64,000 nucleotides of DNA from Pullulanibacillus camelliae. Its GTDB lineage: Bacteria > Bacillota > Bacilli > Bacillales > Sporolactobacillaceae. A program made the position numbers and the translations under genes. A model generated the notes under the pieces. The model made no database searches. It was not told where the DNA came from and worked only from the letters and a program-made list of their open reading frames with translations. Below, one piece after another: positions 54,606 through 62,471 of the stretch. The DNA is taken from NCBI RefSeq assembly GCF_014642655.1, contig NZ_BMIR01000001.1, forward strand, positions 23,518 to 87,517, in the 5' to 3' direction. Positions within the stretch are counted from its first letter, which is position 1. Every line of letters starts with the position of its first letter.

Positions 54606-56369
54606 CTAAGACCATTGATTCATCTCACGCACCCTTTTAAGGTCAACTTTCGGTTGACGCATCTCCGTCAATAAACCGTTAATTTCTTGCTGGACATCTG
54701 TAATTTGTGTGTAGCAATAGCCTGTGATGTAATCACACCCCTTTATAGCCTGGGTAATATTGCGATAGCGTTCAAAAAATTCCTCTTCATTGGTCACTTG
54801 ATTCCCATAGCCCCAGCCACTTCCTTCATCAAAAGCGATACCACCATATTCACTAATAATGATCGGTTGCCCTGTATATTTATAGCCTTTAGCCAAGGCA
54901 AATTTATCACGATTATGGGCCACTTGATTTGTCACGATTTTTTCTTTATCCGCATACCTTTCAGTAAAAGCGGAACCTAATTCCTCATAATCATGAAGCG
55001 TGAGGATGTCCGAAATCGTATGCTCCCAGCCATCATTGACAATAACCGGACGCATAGGGTCAATCGCCTTTGTTAAGTGATAGATCGCTTCTGTAAATTT
55101 TTGCTGCTGTTTCTCGGTAAAAATACGACTCACGCCCCAAGACTCATTAAACGGTGTCCATGTGATAATTGAAGGATGATTATAATTTTGCCGTACAATA
55201 TCAAGCCATTCTTTTGTAAAGCAATCCATAGCCTCATCTGAAAAGGTATACGTTGCCGCAACCTCTGACCAAACCAATAAGCCTTTTTTGTCACACCAAT
55301 AAAGATAGCGAGGATCTTCAACCTTTTGATGCTTTCGCACGCCATTGAACCCCATCTCTAGTGTGCGATCAATATCTTCAATCAGGGCAGCTTCTGACGG
55401 TGGTGTTAAATGTGTCTCAGGCCAATAGCCCTGATCCAATATCAGCCTTTGATAAATCGGGGAGCCATTTAATAACACTTGACCATTTTCGATAGACACC
55501 TTACGCATGCCAAAATACGTATACACTTCATCGATAGCGGTTTCATTTTCAATTAAGGTCAACGTCACATCATAAAGATTAGGATGGTTAGGGTGCCAAA
55601 GCTTAACCTTCCATTCATCTGTGTCACTGCTTATGTTAATTGTCATCTCTGATGCCGATGTATCAACACTTTGAATGAACGTTTTTATTGTTTTTCCTTC
55701 AATTTGAATCTCTGTTTTTAGTGCTAAATTTGATTTTGCTTCAGCTCCTTTTACCTGATAGCCAATCGTAATTGAAGATGTATCAATGTCCGGTGTCATC
55801 TTAATGGACTGAAGATGCGTTGCATTGACAAATTCCATCCAAACGGTTTGCCAAATCCCAGTAGTCTGAACATACCAGCATCCAAAATTTTCAGCCATCC
55901 AGCGCTGCTTCCCTCTTGGCTGAGCGCAGCTATTGGAATCTTCGATCTTAACGACAAGCTCGTGTTCCACTGCCTGCGTTAAGGCTGCTGTGATATCAAA
56001 GGAGAAGCGTGTGTATCCTCCCTGATGTTGCCCGACAAAGGTGCCATCAACCCATACTTTTGTTATATAGTCTGACGCATTAAAATGTAAAATCGCCCGT
56101 TGATCACTCAGATGACTTGGGATTGCAAAGGAACGTCTGTACCATATATAGGGATGAAAGGTTTGTTCACCGATACCACTTGCCTTAGTTTCATAGGTAA
56201 AAGGAACTTTGATTTTCTTATCAAAATTTTGCTGAACATACCAATGCTCTTGTTCCCCTCGATTCTGATCATCAAATGCAAAATCCCATTCTCCATTAAG
56301 ATTGAGCCATTCACTTCTTGCAAATTGCGGTGTTGGATGTGTTCTACAATCTTTCGATGCATTCGCCAT
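54606..56369 (-). CDS. GH2 glycosidase (beta-galactosidase/beta-glucuronidase-like)
   Basis: About 587 residues, three-domain GH2: sugar-binding jelly roll (about 20-180; LNLNGEWDFAFDDQNRG), immunoglobulin-like domain and TIM barrel. Acid/base Glu in WTPFNESWGV (about 408), nucleophile Glu in IISEYGGIAF (about 505). No signal peptide, so cytoplasmic. It is much shorter than LacZ and unlike the beta-mannosidase at 38905; specificity may be beta-galactoside, beta-glucuronide or arabinoside and cannot be settled by eye. ATG at 56369 follows AGAGGAG by 7 bases. A cre-like site and AT-rich palindromes lie upstream. Confidence 0.88.
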   Translation of the reverse strand: MANASKDCRTHPTPQFARSEWLNLNGEWDFAFDDQNRGEQEHWYVQQNFDKKIKVPFTYETKASGIGEQTFHPYIWYRRSFAIPSHLSDQRAILHFNASDYITKVWVDGTFVGQHQGGYTRFSFDITAALTQAVEHELVVKIEDSNSCAQPRGKQRWMAENFGCWYVQTTGIWQTVWMEFVNATHLQSIKMTPDIDTSSITIGYQVKGAEAKSNLALKTEIQIEGKTIKTFIQSVDTSASEMTINISSDTDEWKVKLWHPNHPNLYDVTLTLIENETAIDEVYTYFGMRKVSIENGQVLLNGSPIYQRLILDQGYWPETHLTPPSEAALIEDIDRTLEMGFNGVRKHQKVEDPRYLYWCDKKGLLVWSEVAATYTFSDEAMDCFTKEWLDIVRQNYNHPSIITWTPFNESWGVSRIFTEKQQQKFTEAIYHLTKAIDPMRPVIVNDGWEHTISDILTLHDYEELGSAFTERYADKEKIVTNQVAHNRDKFALAKGYKYTGQPIIISEYGGIAFDEGSGWGYGNQVTNEEEFFERYRNITQAIKGCDYITGYCYTQITDVQQEINGLLTEMRQPKVDLKRVREMNQWS

Positions 56370-56544
56370 TACCAAATCTCCTCTTTATTTTTATAATAAA
56401 AGTCTTATATCTAACTCCTGTCTATTTCCTGCTCTAGAATAAATAAGTATAGTAAGGATCCCTTTTGTTAAAAGCCAATCACTTATGCTGAGTATTTTTG
56501 CCCGCCTGCCTCCTTTTATCTTTTTGGAAATCTACACCACTCCA

Positions 56545-56558
56545 AGATAACGCTTACA
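56545..56558 (-). promoter_or_regulatory. cre-like site upstream of the GH2 gene
   Basis: The minus strand reads TGTAAGCGTTATCT, 13 of 14 to the cre consensus, about 180 bases upstream of the GH2 start. Confidence 0.6.
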
Positions 56559-56664
56559 TTAATGGCCTAAAAGCAAATGTGATCTCTGATAAAAGTCCGT
56601 GTTACTAGAAGTTAAAAACAAATTCTCCACTTAAAAGTTTTGTGCTTCTTCCATCCTTTGTACG

Positions 56665-56701
56665 GTTATATTAATAAATTAAATTAATTTATTAATATAA
56701 C
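56665..56701. promoter_or_regulatory. Perfect 37-bp palindrome, candidate ArsR-type operator
   Basis: 18-base arms (GTTATATTAATAAATTAA and its exact complement) around one central A. A shorter palindrome, TTATATT-T-AATATAA (56733-56747), repeats the outer half-site. AT-rich inverted repeats of this kind are typical for ArsR-family proteins, and such a gene lies next door. Confidence 0.65.
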
Positions 56702-56794
56702 TCCACATCACCACTTTCCACCTCCCTTTTGATTATATTTAATATAACACCTTTTATTGTTTTATTACAATATTTTTTTATAAAAAAAGTGAAA

Positions 56795-56975
56795 AGCAGG
56801 GGCTGTCCTTGTCTGAGTATAGAGCATCATCATATATGGAAGCTACTTCATTGCATGCTTAAGTGGATTGGAACACAAGGTGCTGATTCATGATGCGATA
56901 CGAGAGTCCTTCAGAAAGTGGGAGTTCGGTGAAATGCCTGGAGCGGAAATGTGCACTATCTACTCCATTTACACT
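56795..56975. repeat. Dispersed repeat C, internally deleted copy
   Basis: TATAGAGCATCATCATATAT, GTGGATTGGAACACAAGG, AAGTGGGAGTTCGGT and CTGGAGCGGAAATG follow the order seen at 33003, but the fold-back middle block is missing. Confidence 0.6.
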
Positions 56976-57030
56976 CTAAATTTTATACTTTGTTATTATT
57001 CAAAAAAGGCCATCTGTAATACATTTGATT

Positions 57031-57060
57031 AAAAAAAACAGAGGTTCTTCTCCCCTCTGT
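57031..57060 (-). terminator. Terminator of the ArsR-type gene
   Basis: On the minus strand ACAGAGG/CCTCTGT arms with a 9-base loop are followed by eight Ts. Classic Rho-independent terminator 60 bases after the stop. Confidence 0.88.
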
Positions 57061-57119
57061 CTAGGAATACAGCCTATTCATTGATATAAAAAGGGGATTT
57101 CCCTCACTTCTGGCAGCTC

Positions 57120-58037
57120 TCAAGCCAAACTCTCATAATGAAGTTTCATAATGATATCTTGCTCATAATTGCCGAATCGCTTGCCGAACAGGTTCATCCC
57201 CCCTCGATTTAAAGCATCCTTTTTAACGCCTAATTTAATAGAAATATAGGGCTTGGACCGTAGCTTTAGGGCATCAATCACTTGATCTGATAATTTCGTT
57301 CCATCAATATAGCACCCATTATCAGTAATTTTCCAACGCTTTAATAAGCCATATTGTGTATTATGTGTTTCCCACCATGACGGCGTTAAAAAGCCCCTTT
57401 GTCCGCCAAAGTCTCCTGGCGATGTCCATGTTCCCACTTCAACGCCATTTACCCAAAGTGTAATATCAGAGGGCCAATCCATTTTTGAACAAGGGGCTTC
57501 TGAGCATATTTCCGCAGAGATCTCAATCTCTGTACAACGTGTCCCATAAGGGATTCTATTTGGAAAGCGATATTCAACATACCCTGCTCTGAACCAAAGC
57601 AATTGGGCTTTCTTATGTTCTGGTTCATAAAAGCTTCTTGGATCATCCTGTAGTCCCAAAATCTCTTTTTCACTTATGAGGCCACATGTGGGTTCAACCT
57701 CACAATCTACATATTCTCCAATCGGCATTTCGATAATAACACTATCCACAGGGGGAGAGGTTCTTGAATCCAAATCGATGATAATCCGTTCATACTTACT
57801 TGAATTTATTTTTTGACTCCCTCTCCCCGGAACGATCTCCGTGGTAATGAGCCCAGCATCTTCAAGCTTTTTTACATTAACAGCCGTCGTTGAAAAGGGA
57901 AGATTCAAGCGCTCTGAGAGTTCGTTGACATTAAGTGGTCCCTCATTGAGTAACTTCATGATATGAATACGATGCTCATTAGCTAGTGCTTTACTTACTT
58001 CAAGGGCATTTTCGAAGGTTAATTGCAAAGTTCTCAA
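57120..58037 (-). CDS. ArsR-type helix-turn-helix regulator with large C-terminal domain
   Basis: 305 residues, about three times the size of an ordinary ArsR protein. The first 85 residues are a clear ArsR winged helix (ALEVSKALANEHRIHIMKLL, LNVNELSERLNLPFSTTAVNVKKLEDAGLI). The remaining 220 are a separate domain with conserved-looking VEPTCGLISEKEILG, DDPRSFYEPEHKKAQLLWF and an all-beta, tryptophan-rich part (DITLWVNGVEVGTWTSPGDFGG) suggestive of a carbohydrate-binding jelly roll. No metal-binding ArsR motif is evident. TTG start with GGAG 8 bases upstream. Probably a sugar-responsive regulator of the GH2/ABC/GH36 genes. Confidence 0.8.
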   Translation of the reverse strand: MRTLQLTFENALEVSKALANEHRIHIMKLLNEGPLNVNELSERLNLPFSTTAVNVKKLEDAGLITTEIVPGRGSQKINSSKYERIIIDLDSRTSPPVDSVIIEMPIGEYVDCEVEPTCGLISEKEILGLQDDPRSFYEPEHKKAQLLWFRAGYVEYRFPNRIPYGTRCTEIEISAEICSEAPCSKMDWPSDITLWVNGVEVGTWTSPGDFGGQRGFLTPSWWETHNTQYGLLKRWKITDNGCYIDGTKLSDQVIDALKLRSKPYISIKLGVKKDALNRGGMNLFGKRFGNYEQDIIMKLHYESLA

Positions 58038-58148
58038 ATAAAATTCTCCTTTTATTACAACATTTATTAAAATAATAACACACCTGAATAAATATTCTAA
58101 TCAGAATGCCTCCCAAATCCAAACTAAAGACACTCAGCTTTTACCATT

Positions 58149-58283
58149 TGGTACTCCTGATGTGATTTTTGCCAATCACACACTTAGGGTGCCCGCAAGC
58201 CTCAGGTGGCGAAATCAAAGCCCGCCTTATACTCTCCTCATTTACGAGCGTCAGCGAAATTATAATTTCTGATAGTATAAAAA
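58149..58283. repeat. Dispersed repeat B, copy 4
   Basis: Nearly identical over most of its length to the copy at 48536, including GGTACTCCTGATGTGATTTT, CACACTTAGGGTGCCCGCAA and GAGCGTCAGCGAAATTATA. It ends in the A-run forming the T-tract of the adjacent terminator. Confidence 0.8.
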
Positions 58284-58318
58284 AAGCTGAAAGGCAGCTC
58301 CTTCTGCTCTTTCAGCTT
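58284..58318 (-). terminator. Terminator of the isomerase/dehydrogenase cassette
   Basis: 10-bp arms AAGCTGAAAG/CTTTCAGCTT and, on the minus strand, seven Ts. It lies 29 bases after the stop of the gene at 58347. Confidence 0.9.
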
Positions 58319-58346
58319 AGAAAAATGTCAGTAATACATATAGCTA

Positions 58347-59315
58347 TTACGCCCACCACATATCTGCTGGCTTATCTTTGATCAGCACAGATTTCAAGTT
58401 AGTGACGGCTCGATTAAAGCCTTCTTCAATCGACATCAGTGGATCTTCATGCTCAATGCTGACGACATAATCATAGCCATAAGTCCTTAAGGCGCTCATC
58501 ATATCTGACCATTCGTTTACCCCATGACCACATCCTACTGAGCGGAAGGTCCATGCTCTTGTCTGCACATTTTCATAAGGCTGCATATCAGTTAAGCCGT
58601 ACATATTAACATTGTCTTGATCAATGTAAGTATCTTTAGCATGAAAATGGTGAATGGCACCGGCTTTTCCTAAGATTTTGATAGCACCAACAGGCTCAAT
58701 GCCTTGCCACCATAAATGGCTAGGATCAAGATTAGCCCCTATGGCATCGCATGTTGCCTCACGAAGCTTGAGAACAGTATAAGGCGTATGAACAAGGAAG
58801 CCTCCATGAAGCTCAAGCCCCACTTTGATCCCATGATCCTTGGCAAACTGACCAGCTTCTTTCCAATAAGGAATGAGCTTTTTTTCCCATTGCCATTGCA
58901 GAACGTCATTGTACTCCGTCGGCCATGGCACCACTGGCCAGTTCGGATATTTTGCCCCTTCATGATCCCCAGCTGTTCCAGAAAAGCAATTGACAACAGG
59001 CACATGAAGCATTTCAGCGAGGCGTACTGTTTTAATAAAGGTTTCATGTGATTCCTTTGCATAAGCAGGGTCTGGAGAAATGGGGTTAGCATGACAGCTG
59101 AAAGCACTGATGGTCAGTCCGCGTGATTCAACAGCATCACGATATTGTTTACGTTTCTCTTCACTCTCCAATAACTCATCAAGAGGACAATGAGCATTGC
59201 CCGGATTGCCACCTGTTCCGATTTCCACAGCATCAAGACCAGCCTTTTGAGCGGTATCCAGCATTTCTTCAAAGGATTGATCTGCAAATAGTACTGTAAA
59301 TACGCCTAGTTTCAT
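58347..59315 (-). CDS. TIM-barrel sugar phosphate isomerase/epimerase
   Basis: 322 residues of the AP-endonuclease-2-like TIM-barrel family. MKLGVFTVLFADQSFEEMLD at the start; metal-site segments KVGLELHGGFLVH, NLDPSHLWWQGIEP, HFHAKDTYID and SIEHEDPLMS. Homologues beside Gfo/Idh enzymes act on ketosugars or inosose-like compounds. AGGAGG 10 bases before the ATG. Last gene of the LacI-controlled cassette, followed by a terminator. Exact substrate unknown. Confidence 0.87.
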   Translation of the reverse strand: MKLGVFTVLFADQSFEEMLDTAQKAGLDAVEIGTGGNPGNAHCPLDELLESEEKRKQYRDAVESRGLTISAFSCHANPISPDPAYAKESHETFIKTVRLAEMLHVPVVNCFSGTAGDHEGAKYPNWPVVPWPTEYNDVLQWQWEKKLIPYWKEAGQFAKDHGIKVGLELHGGFLVHTPYTVLKLREATCDAIGANLDPSHLWWQGIEPVGAIKILGKAGAIHHFHAKDTYIDQDNVNMYGLTDMQPYENVQTRAWTFRSVGCGHGVNEWSDMMSALRTYGYDYVVSIEHEDPLMSIEEGFNRAVTNLKSVLIKDKPADMWWA

Positions 59316-59372
59316 CGATTAGTAACCTCCTAAAAATTCGCATACGCAAAACTTACATGATGCTTCACTGAA

Positions 59373-60395
59373 TTAGAGCTTAATAAATTGCTTCGATGCA
59401 TTGGATTCAAGTGCAGCAAGAATAACCTGTAAAGATTTCATGCCTTCTTCACCTGGGATTGGTGGCTCTGTGTCATTAATGATACTATTAATAAAGTTCT
59501 CCATGACATGTGTCGTCGTTTGGCCGCCTTCCTCATTGGTTTGAATCTTATCAAGCGCATATTTTACGGTTTCACCATTTTTATATTCGACGATCAAAGA
59601 GTACTCTGGATCATCCTCTAAACGAAGAACGCCATTTTCAGCATAAATAACGGTTGAATTATCCCCATAGCGGACATAGGCCCAGCTCGCTGTAAGTGTG
59701 CCAATGGCACCGTTAGCCATTTTTAACAGCGTTACGGCATTGTCATCAACTTCCGTATTTTCCTTCGCATTCGTCTCCACAAAAGAGCCCACCTCGACAA
59801 CCTCACCTAATAAATAGCGAATGAGGTCTGATTTGTGCACACCAAGATCCCCTAATGCACCGATGAAGGCTTGCTCTTTATTGAAGAACCAGCTTTCCCT
59901 ACCATCTATGCTCCATGCTTCCGGACCTGGATGACCAAATGTCGTTCTAAAGCTATACACTTTACCGAGTTCACCACTGTCAAGAATAGCCTTGGCTTTC
60001 ACATGGGAGCTCACGAACCGCTGATTATGGGCAATCATTAGCTTTTTATGATTGGCCTTAGCGGCTGCTATCATAGCTTCAGCTTCTTCTTTCGATGTTG
60101 CCATCGGCTTTTCACAGAGCACATGTTTCCCAGCATTGAGAGAATCGATAGAAACAGGTGCATGTAAATAGTTTGGGAGACAAACACTAATTGCATCAAT
60201 GCTGCCGTCATTTAACAGCTCTTTATAATCAGTGTAAGCCTTCGCACCATATTGCTCTGCCATTTCTTCCGCACGCGCCCGAACGCTATCACAAACCGCT
60301 ACTATTTCCACATTCTCCAGAGCTGCGTATTCTGGTAAATGTCTCCTTCTGCTAATACTTCCACACCCAATGACACCCACTTTAACTTTGCTCAT
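59373..60395 (-). CDS. Gfo/Idh/MocA family oxidoreductase
   Basis: 340 residues. Rossmann start KVGVIGCGSISRRRHLPEY with GCGSIS loop, then CLPNYLHAPVSIDSLNAGKHVLCEKPMA with the catalytic Lys of the EKP motif (about 96), and ALGDLGVHKSDLIRYLLGE, containing the active-site His. AAAGGAGAG ribosome site. Lies between two TIM-barrel genes. Likely oxidises a sugar or sugar acid with NAD(P); ordering suggests it works with both neighbours on one substrate. Confidence 0.9.
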   Translation of the reverse strand: MSKVKVGVIGCGSISRRRHLPEYAALENVEIVAVCDSVRARAEEMAEQYGAKAYTDYKELLNDGSIDAISVCLPNYLHAPVSIDSLNAGKHVLCEKPMATSKEEAEAMIAAAKANHKKLMIAHNQRFVSSHVKAKAILDSGELGKVYSFRTTFGHPGPEAWSIDGRESWFFNKEQAFIGALGDLGVHKSDLIRYLLGEVVEVGSFVETNAKENTEVDDNAVTLLKMANGAIGTLTASWAYVRYGDNSTVIYAENGVLRLEDDPEYSLIVEYKNGETVKYALDKIQTNEEGGQTTTHVMENFINSIINDTEPPIPGEEGMKSLQVILAALESNASKQFIKL

Positions 60396-60431
60396 TTCCT
60401 GTCTCTCCTTTACCTCATATAGAGTAGTGAA

Positions 60432-61184
60432 TTATTTTCTGGATTTTAGATAGTTCATGCTCATCTCAATGCTTTCAAATGGCGTGCGCCGTGTTTGATC
60501 CTGTTCGACAATCCACCATTCGACATTTGCCGCTTCTCCATAGTTGATCACGCTTTCGAGATCAACACCTCCTGTCCCCAGTTCAGCAAAGAACTGTTCC
60601 CCATCCGTTGTCATATCTTTGAGATGAACAAGCGGGGTGCGATTAGGATAGCGTTTGATCCATTCAAGGGGCTTTTCTCCGGCGCGGGTTAACCAATAGA
60701 TATCGAATTCTGCTTTTACCCATTCCGGATTGGTCTCCTCTAGCAGTGTTTGAAGTGCAGTTCGTCCGTCACTTAAACGCTGTAATTCAAAGTCATGATT
60801 ATGGTAACTAAAAATGAGGCCTTCTTTGTGGCATGTCTCCCCTATTTTATTAAGACTGGTCACAAGCTGTTTATAATCCTCTTCTGAGCGACGATCTGGC
60901 ATTAAAAATGGACAAACAACATGACGGTTGCCAATGGTTTGTTGATAGGTGATGACCTCGGCTAACTCGTTTTCTAATAGATCAATAGACACATGACTCG
61001 AAGCGGCACGTAAGCCCAGCTGATCGAGTAGCGCTTTCAATTCTTTCGCTGATAAATTGCCATAGCCTGCAAATTCAACGCCTTGATAGCCGATTTCAGC
61101 AACCTTCTCTAAGGTTTTTGCAAAGTCCTTCTCGCTCTCATCACGGAGCGTAAACATTTGTAAGCCAACAGGAATTGTACTCAT
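60432..61184 (-). CDS. TIM-barrel sugar phosphate isomerase/epimerase
   Basis: About 250 residues. PVGLQMFTLRDESEKDFAKTL and YQGVEFAGYGNLSAKEL at the start, then FSYHNHDFEL, KAEFDIYWLTRAGEKP, LVHLKDM and WWIVEQDQTR with the metal-binding Glu, His and Asp residues of the family. ATG at 61184 has GGGGAG 6 bases upstream; an ATG at 61202 adds six residues and lies inside an operator. Paralogous in fold to the enzymes at 8698 and 58347 but not close in sequence. Confidence 0.88.
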   Translation of the reverse strand: MSTIPVGLQMFTLRDESEKDFAKTLEKVAEIGYQGVEFAGYGNLSAKELKALLDQLGLRAASSHVSIDLLENELAEVITYQQTIGNRHVVCPFLMPDRRSEEDYKQLVTSLNKIGETCHKEGLIFSYHNHDFELQRLSDGRTALQTLLEETNPEWVKAEFDIYWLTRAGEKPLEWIKRYPNRTPLVHLKDMTTDGEQFFAELGTGGVDLESVINYGEAANVEWWIVEQDQTRRTPFESIEMSMNYLKSRK

Positions 61185-61201
61185 TTTTTCTCTCCCCTTC
61201 A

Positions 61202-61215
61202 TGTAATCGATTGCA
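61202..61215. promoter_or_regulatory. LacI-type operator between regulator and isomerase gene
   Basis: TGTAATCGATTGCA, one mismatch from the perfect palindrome at 62276, within the short gap after the LacI-type gene. It may control an internal promoter or act as a roadblock. Confidence 0.6.
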
Positions 61216-61219
61216 TTTT

Positions 61220-62239
61220 TTATTCCCTTTTATTTAAATGCGCGCCACAGGATTCGCGAATAATCAGGTCGGCACTATAAATAAAATGGTTTTTGCTTAA
61301 TGTTTTGCCATTCATTCTGTCTATTAGGACTTTCATAGACTGCCTTCCCATTTCTTCTAAAGGCTGAGCCATCGTTGTTAACGCGGGTTCAAAAATGGAA
61401 GAAAACTTTACATTATCAAACCCAACAATGGCAATATCCTCAGGAACCTTTAATCCGTGTTGCTTGATTCTCTTGATAGCTCCCATCGCGATTTCATCGC
61501 TTGCACAAAAAACTGCAGTCGGTGGTACTTCCATTAACAGAAGCTGTTCCATTTGTTTGAATCCAGCCTGTATAGTAAAATCCCCTGCCTTAACCAATTC
61601 ATGGTCAAAGCGTATGCCATTTTCATGCAAGGCTTGGCGATAGCCTTCTAATCGACTCTTACTTGACGACAGATGAAGTGGGCCAGCAATATGGGCAAGT
61701 CTGCGATGTCCCAAGCTGATCAGGTGCTCAGTAGCCCTTTGGCTGCTGCCAACATTATCAACAACAACAGTTGGGACGATTGCATCATCACTTGAATCTG
61801 GTGTGATGACAAGCGGTAATTCATTAGCAAGATCTTGCAGAATGTGATCGCTCAAATCAGAGATAAGCATGATCATACCATCGATTTGCCTCTGCCTAAA
61901 ATGATCTAAATAGTCATAGATTTTATCAACCTTGTGATTGATATTGCCCAATAACACCTTATACCCTTTTTGATTGGCGACGGCATCAATCCCGCTAAGT
62001 AATTGTGAGAACACATTGTTTTCAATATTCGGGACCACAACCAAAATCGTTTTCGTCTCCATCCGTCTAAGCTGTCGTGCTAATACATTCGGAGTATAAT
62101 TTAACGCTGTTATTGCCGCTAATACTTTTTGGCGCGTTTCTTCTTTAACGGATTCCGGATGCTGCAAGGCTCGAGAAACCGTTGCCGTTGAAACATTTGC
62201 ATACTTTGCTACATCACTCATTTTTGCCCTTTTTGCCAC
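61220..62239 (-). CDS. LacI-family transcriptional repressor
   Basis: 339 residues. N-terminal helix-turn-helix MSDVAKYANVSTATVSRALQ with hinge LARQLRR, then effector domain (ILVVVPNIENNVFSQLLSGID, GHRRLAHIAG, AVFCASDEIAMGAIKRIKQHG, IAIVGFDNVKFSSIFEP). GTG start at 62239, GGTGA 6 bases upstream; ATG at 62221 is the alternative. Leads the TIM-barrel/Gfo-Idh cassette and has an ATCGAT-centred operator at its promoter and another in front of the next gene, so autorepression is likely. Confidence 0.92.
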   Translation of the reverse strand: MAKRAKMSDVAKYANVSTATVSRALQHPESVKEETRQKVLAAITALNYTPNVLARQLRRMETKTILVVVPNIENNVFSQLLSGIDAVANQKGYKVLLGNINHKVDKIYDYLDHFRQRQIDGMIMLISDLSDHILQDLANELPLVITPDSSDDAIVPTVVVDNVGSSQRATEHLISLGHRRLAHIAGPLHLSSSKSRLEGYRQALHENGIRFDHELVKAGDFTIQAGFKQMEQLLLMEVPPTAVFCASDEIAMGAIKRIKQHGLKVPEDIAIVGFDNVKFSSIFEPALTTMAQPLEEMGRQSMKVLIDRMNGKTLSKNHFIYSADLIIRESCGAHLNKRE

Positions 62240-62275
62240 AAGCCTTCACCCATTTTTCACCGTCATCAAACACAA

Positions 62276-62289
62276 TGTAATCGATTACA
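62276..62289. promoter_or_regulatory. LacI-type operator at the regulator promoter
   Basis: Perfect 14-bp palindrome TGTAATCGATTACA, positioned about +8 to +21 relative to the predicted transcription start, an effective repressor position. Confidence 0.8.
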
Positions 62290-62302
62290 AACCCTCATGT
62301 TC

Positions 62303-62331
62303 ATTATATGTGTTTTCAAGAAAAATCACAA
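62303..62331 (-). promoter_or_regulatory. Sigma-A promoter of the LacI-type gene and cassette
   Basis: On the minus strand TTGTGA (62326-62331), 17-base spacer, TATAAT (62303-62308). It lies downstream of the ABC permease gene, so the cassette can be transcribed separately from the importer. Confidence 0.75.
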
Positions 62332-62471
62332 CTATTAATTAATATTTTCTTCAAAAAAATTTATTCCCCTTACAAGGCATGCCACATTAAAGGAATGAGA
62401 GACAAGTACTTGAAGATACGTAAAATGGGGATTACGCCAGTAAAGACGCAATCCCAATGCAACAATACCTT

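Larger units (their letters stand above)
56370..57119. other. Control region of the GH2 gene plus repeat C copy
   Basis: 750 bases without a gene. In order: the GH2 leader, a cre-like site (56545), a perfect 37-bp palindrome (56665-56701), a related shorter palindrome (56733-56747), a repeat C copy (56795-56975) and the terminator of the ArsR-type gene (57038). No small gene is supported. Confidence 0.6.
58038..58346. other. Gap between ArsR-type gene and isomerase gene
   Basis: Holds the leader of the ArsR-type gene (with an AT-rich inverted element TTATTACAACATTTATTAA near 58052-58070), repeat B copy 4 and the terminator of the gene at 58347. No gene is supported. Confidence 0.5.

Noticed and set aside
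56775..56830. GGGGCTGTCC near repeat C as the end of an insertion sequence
   Set aside because: No matching second end, target duplication or transposase fragment can be seen.
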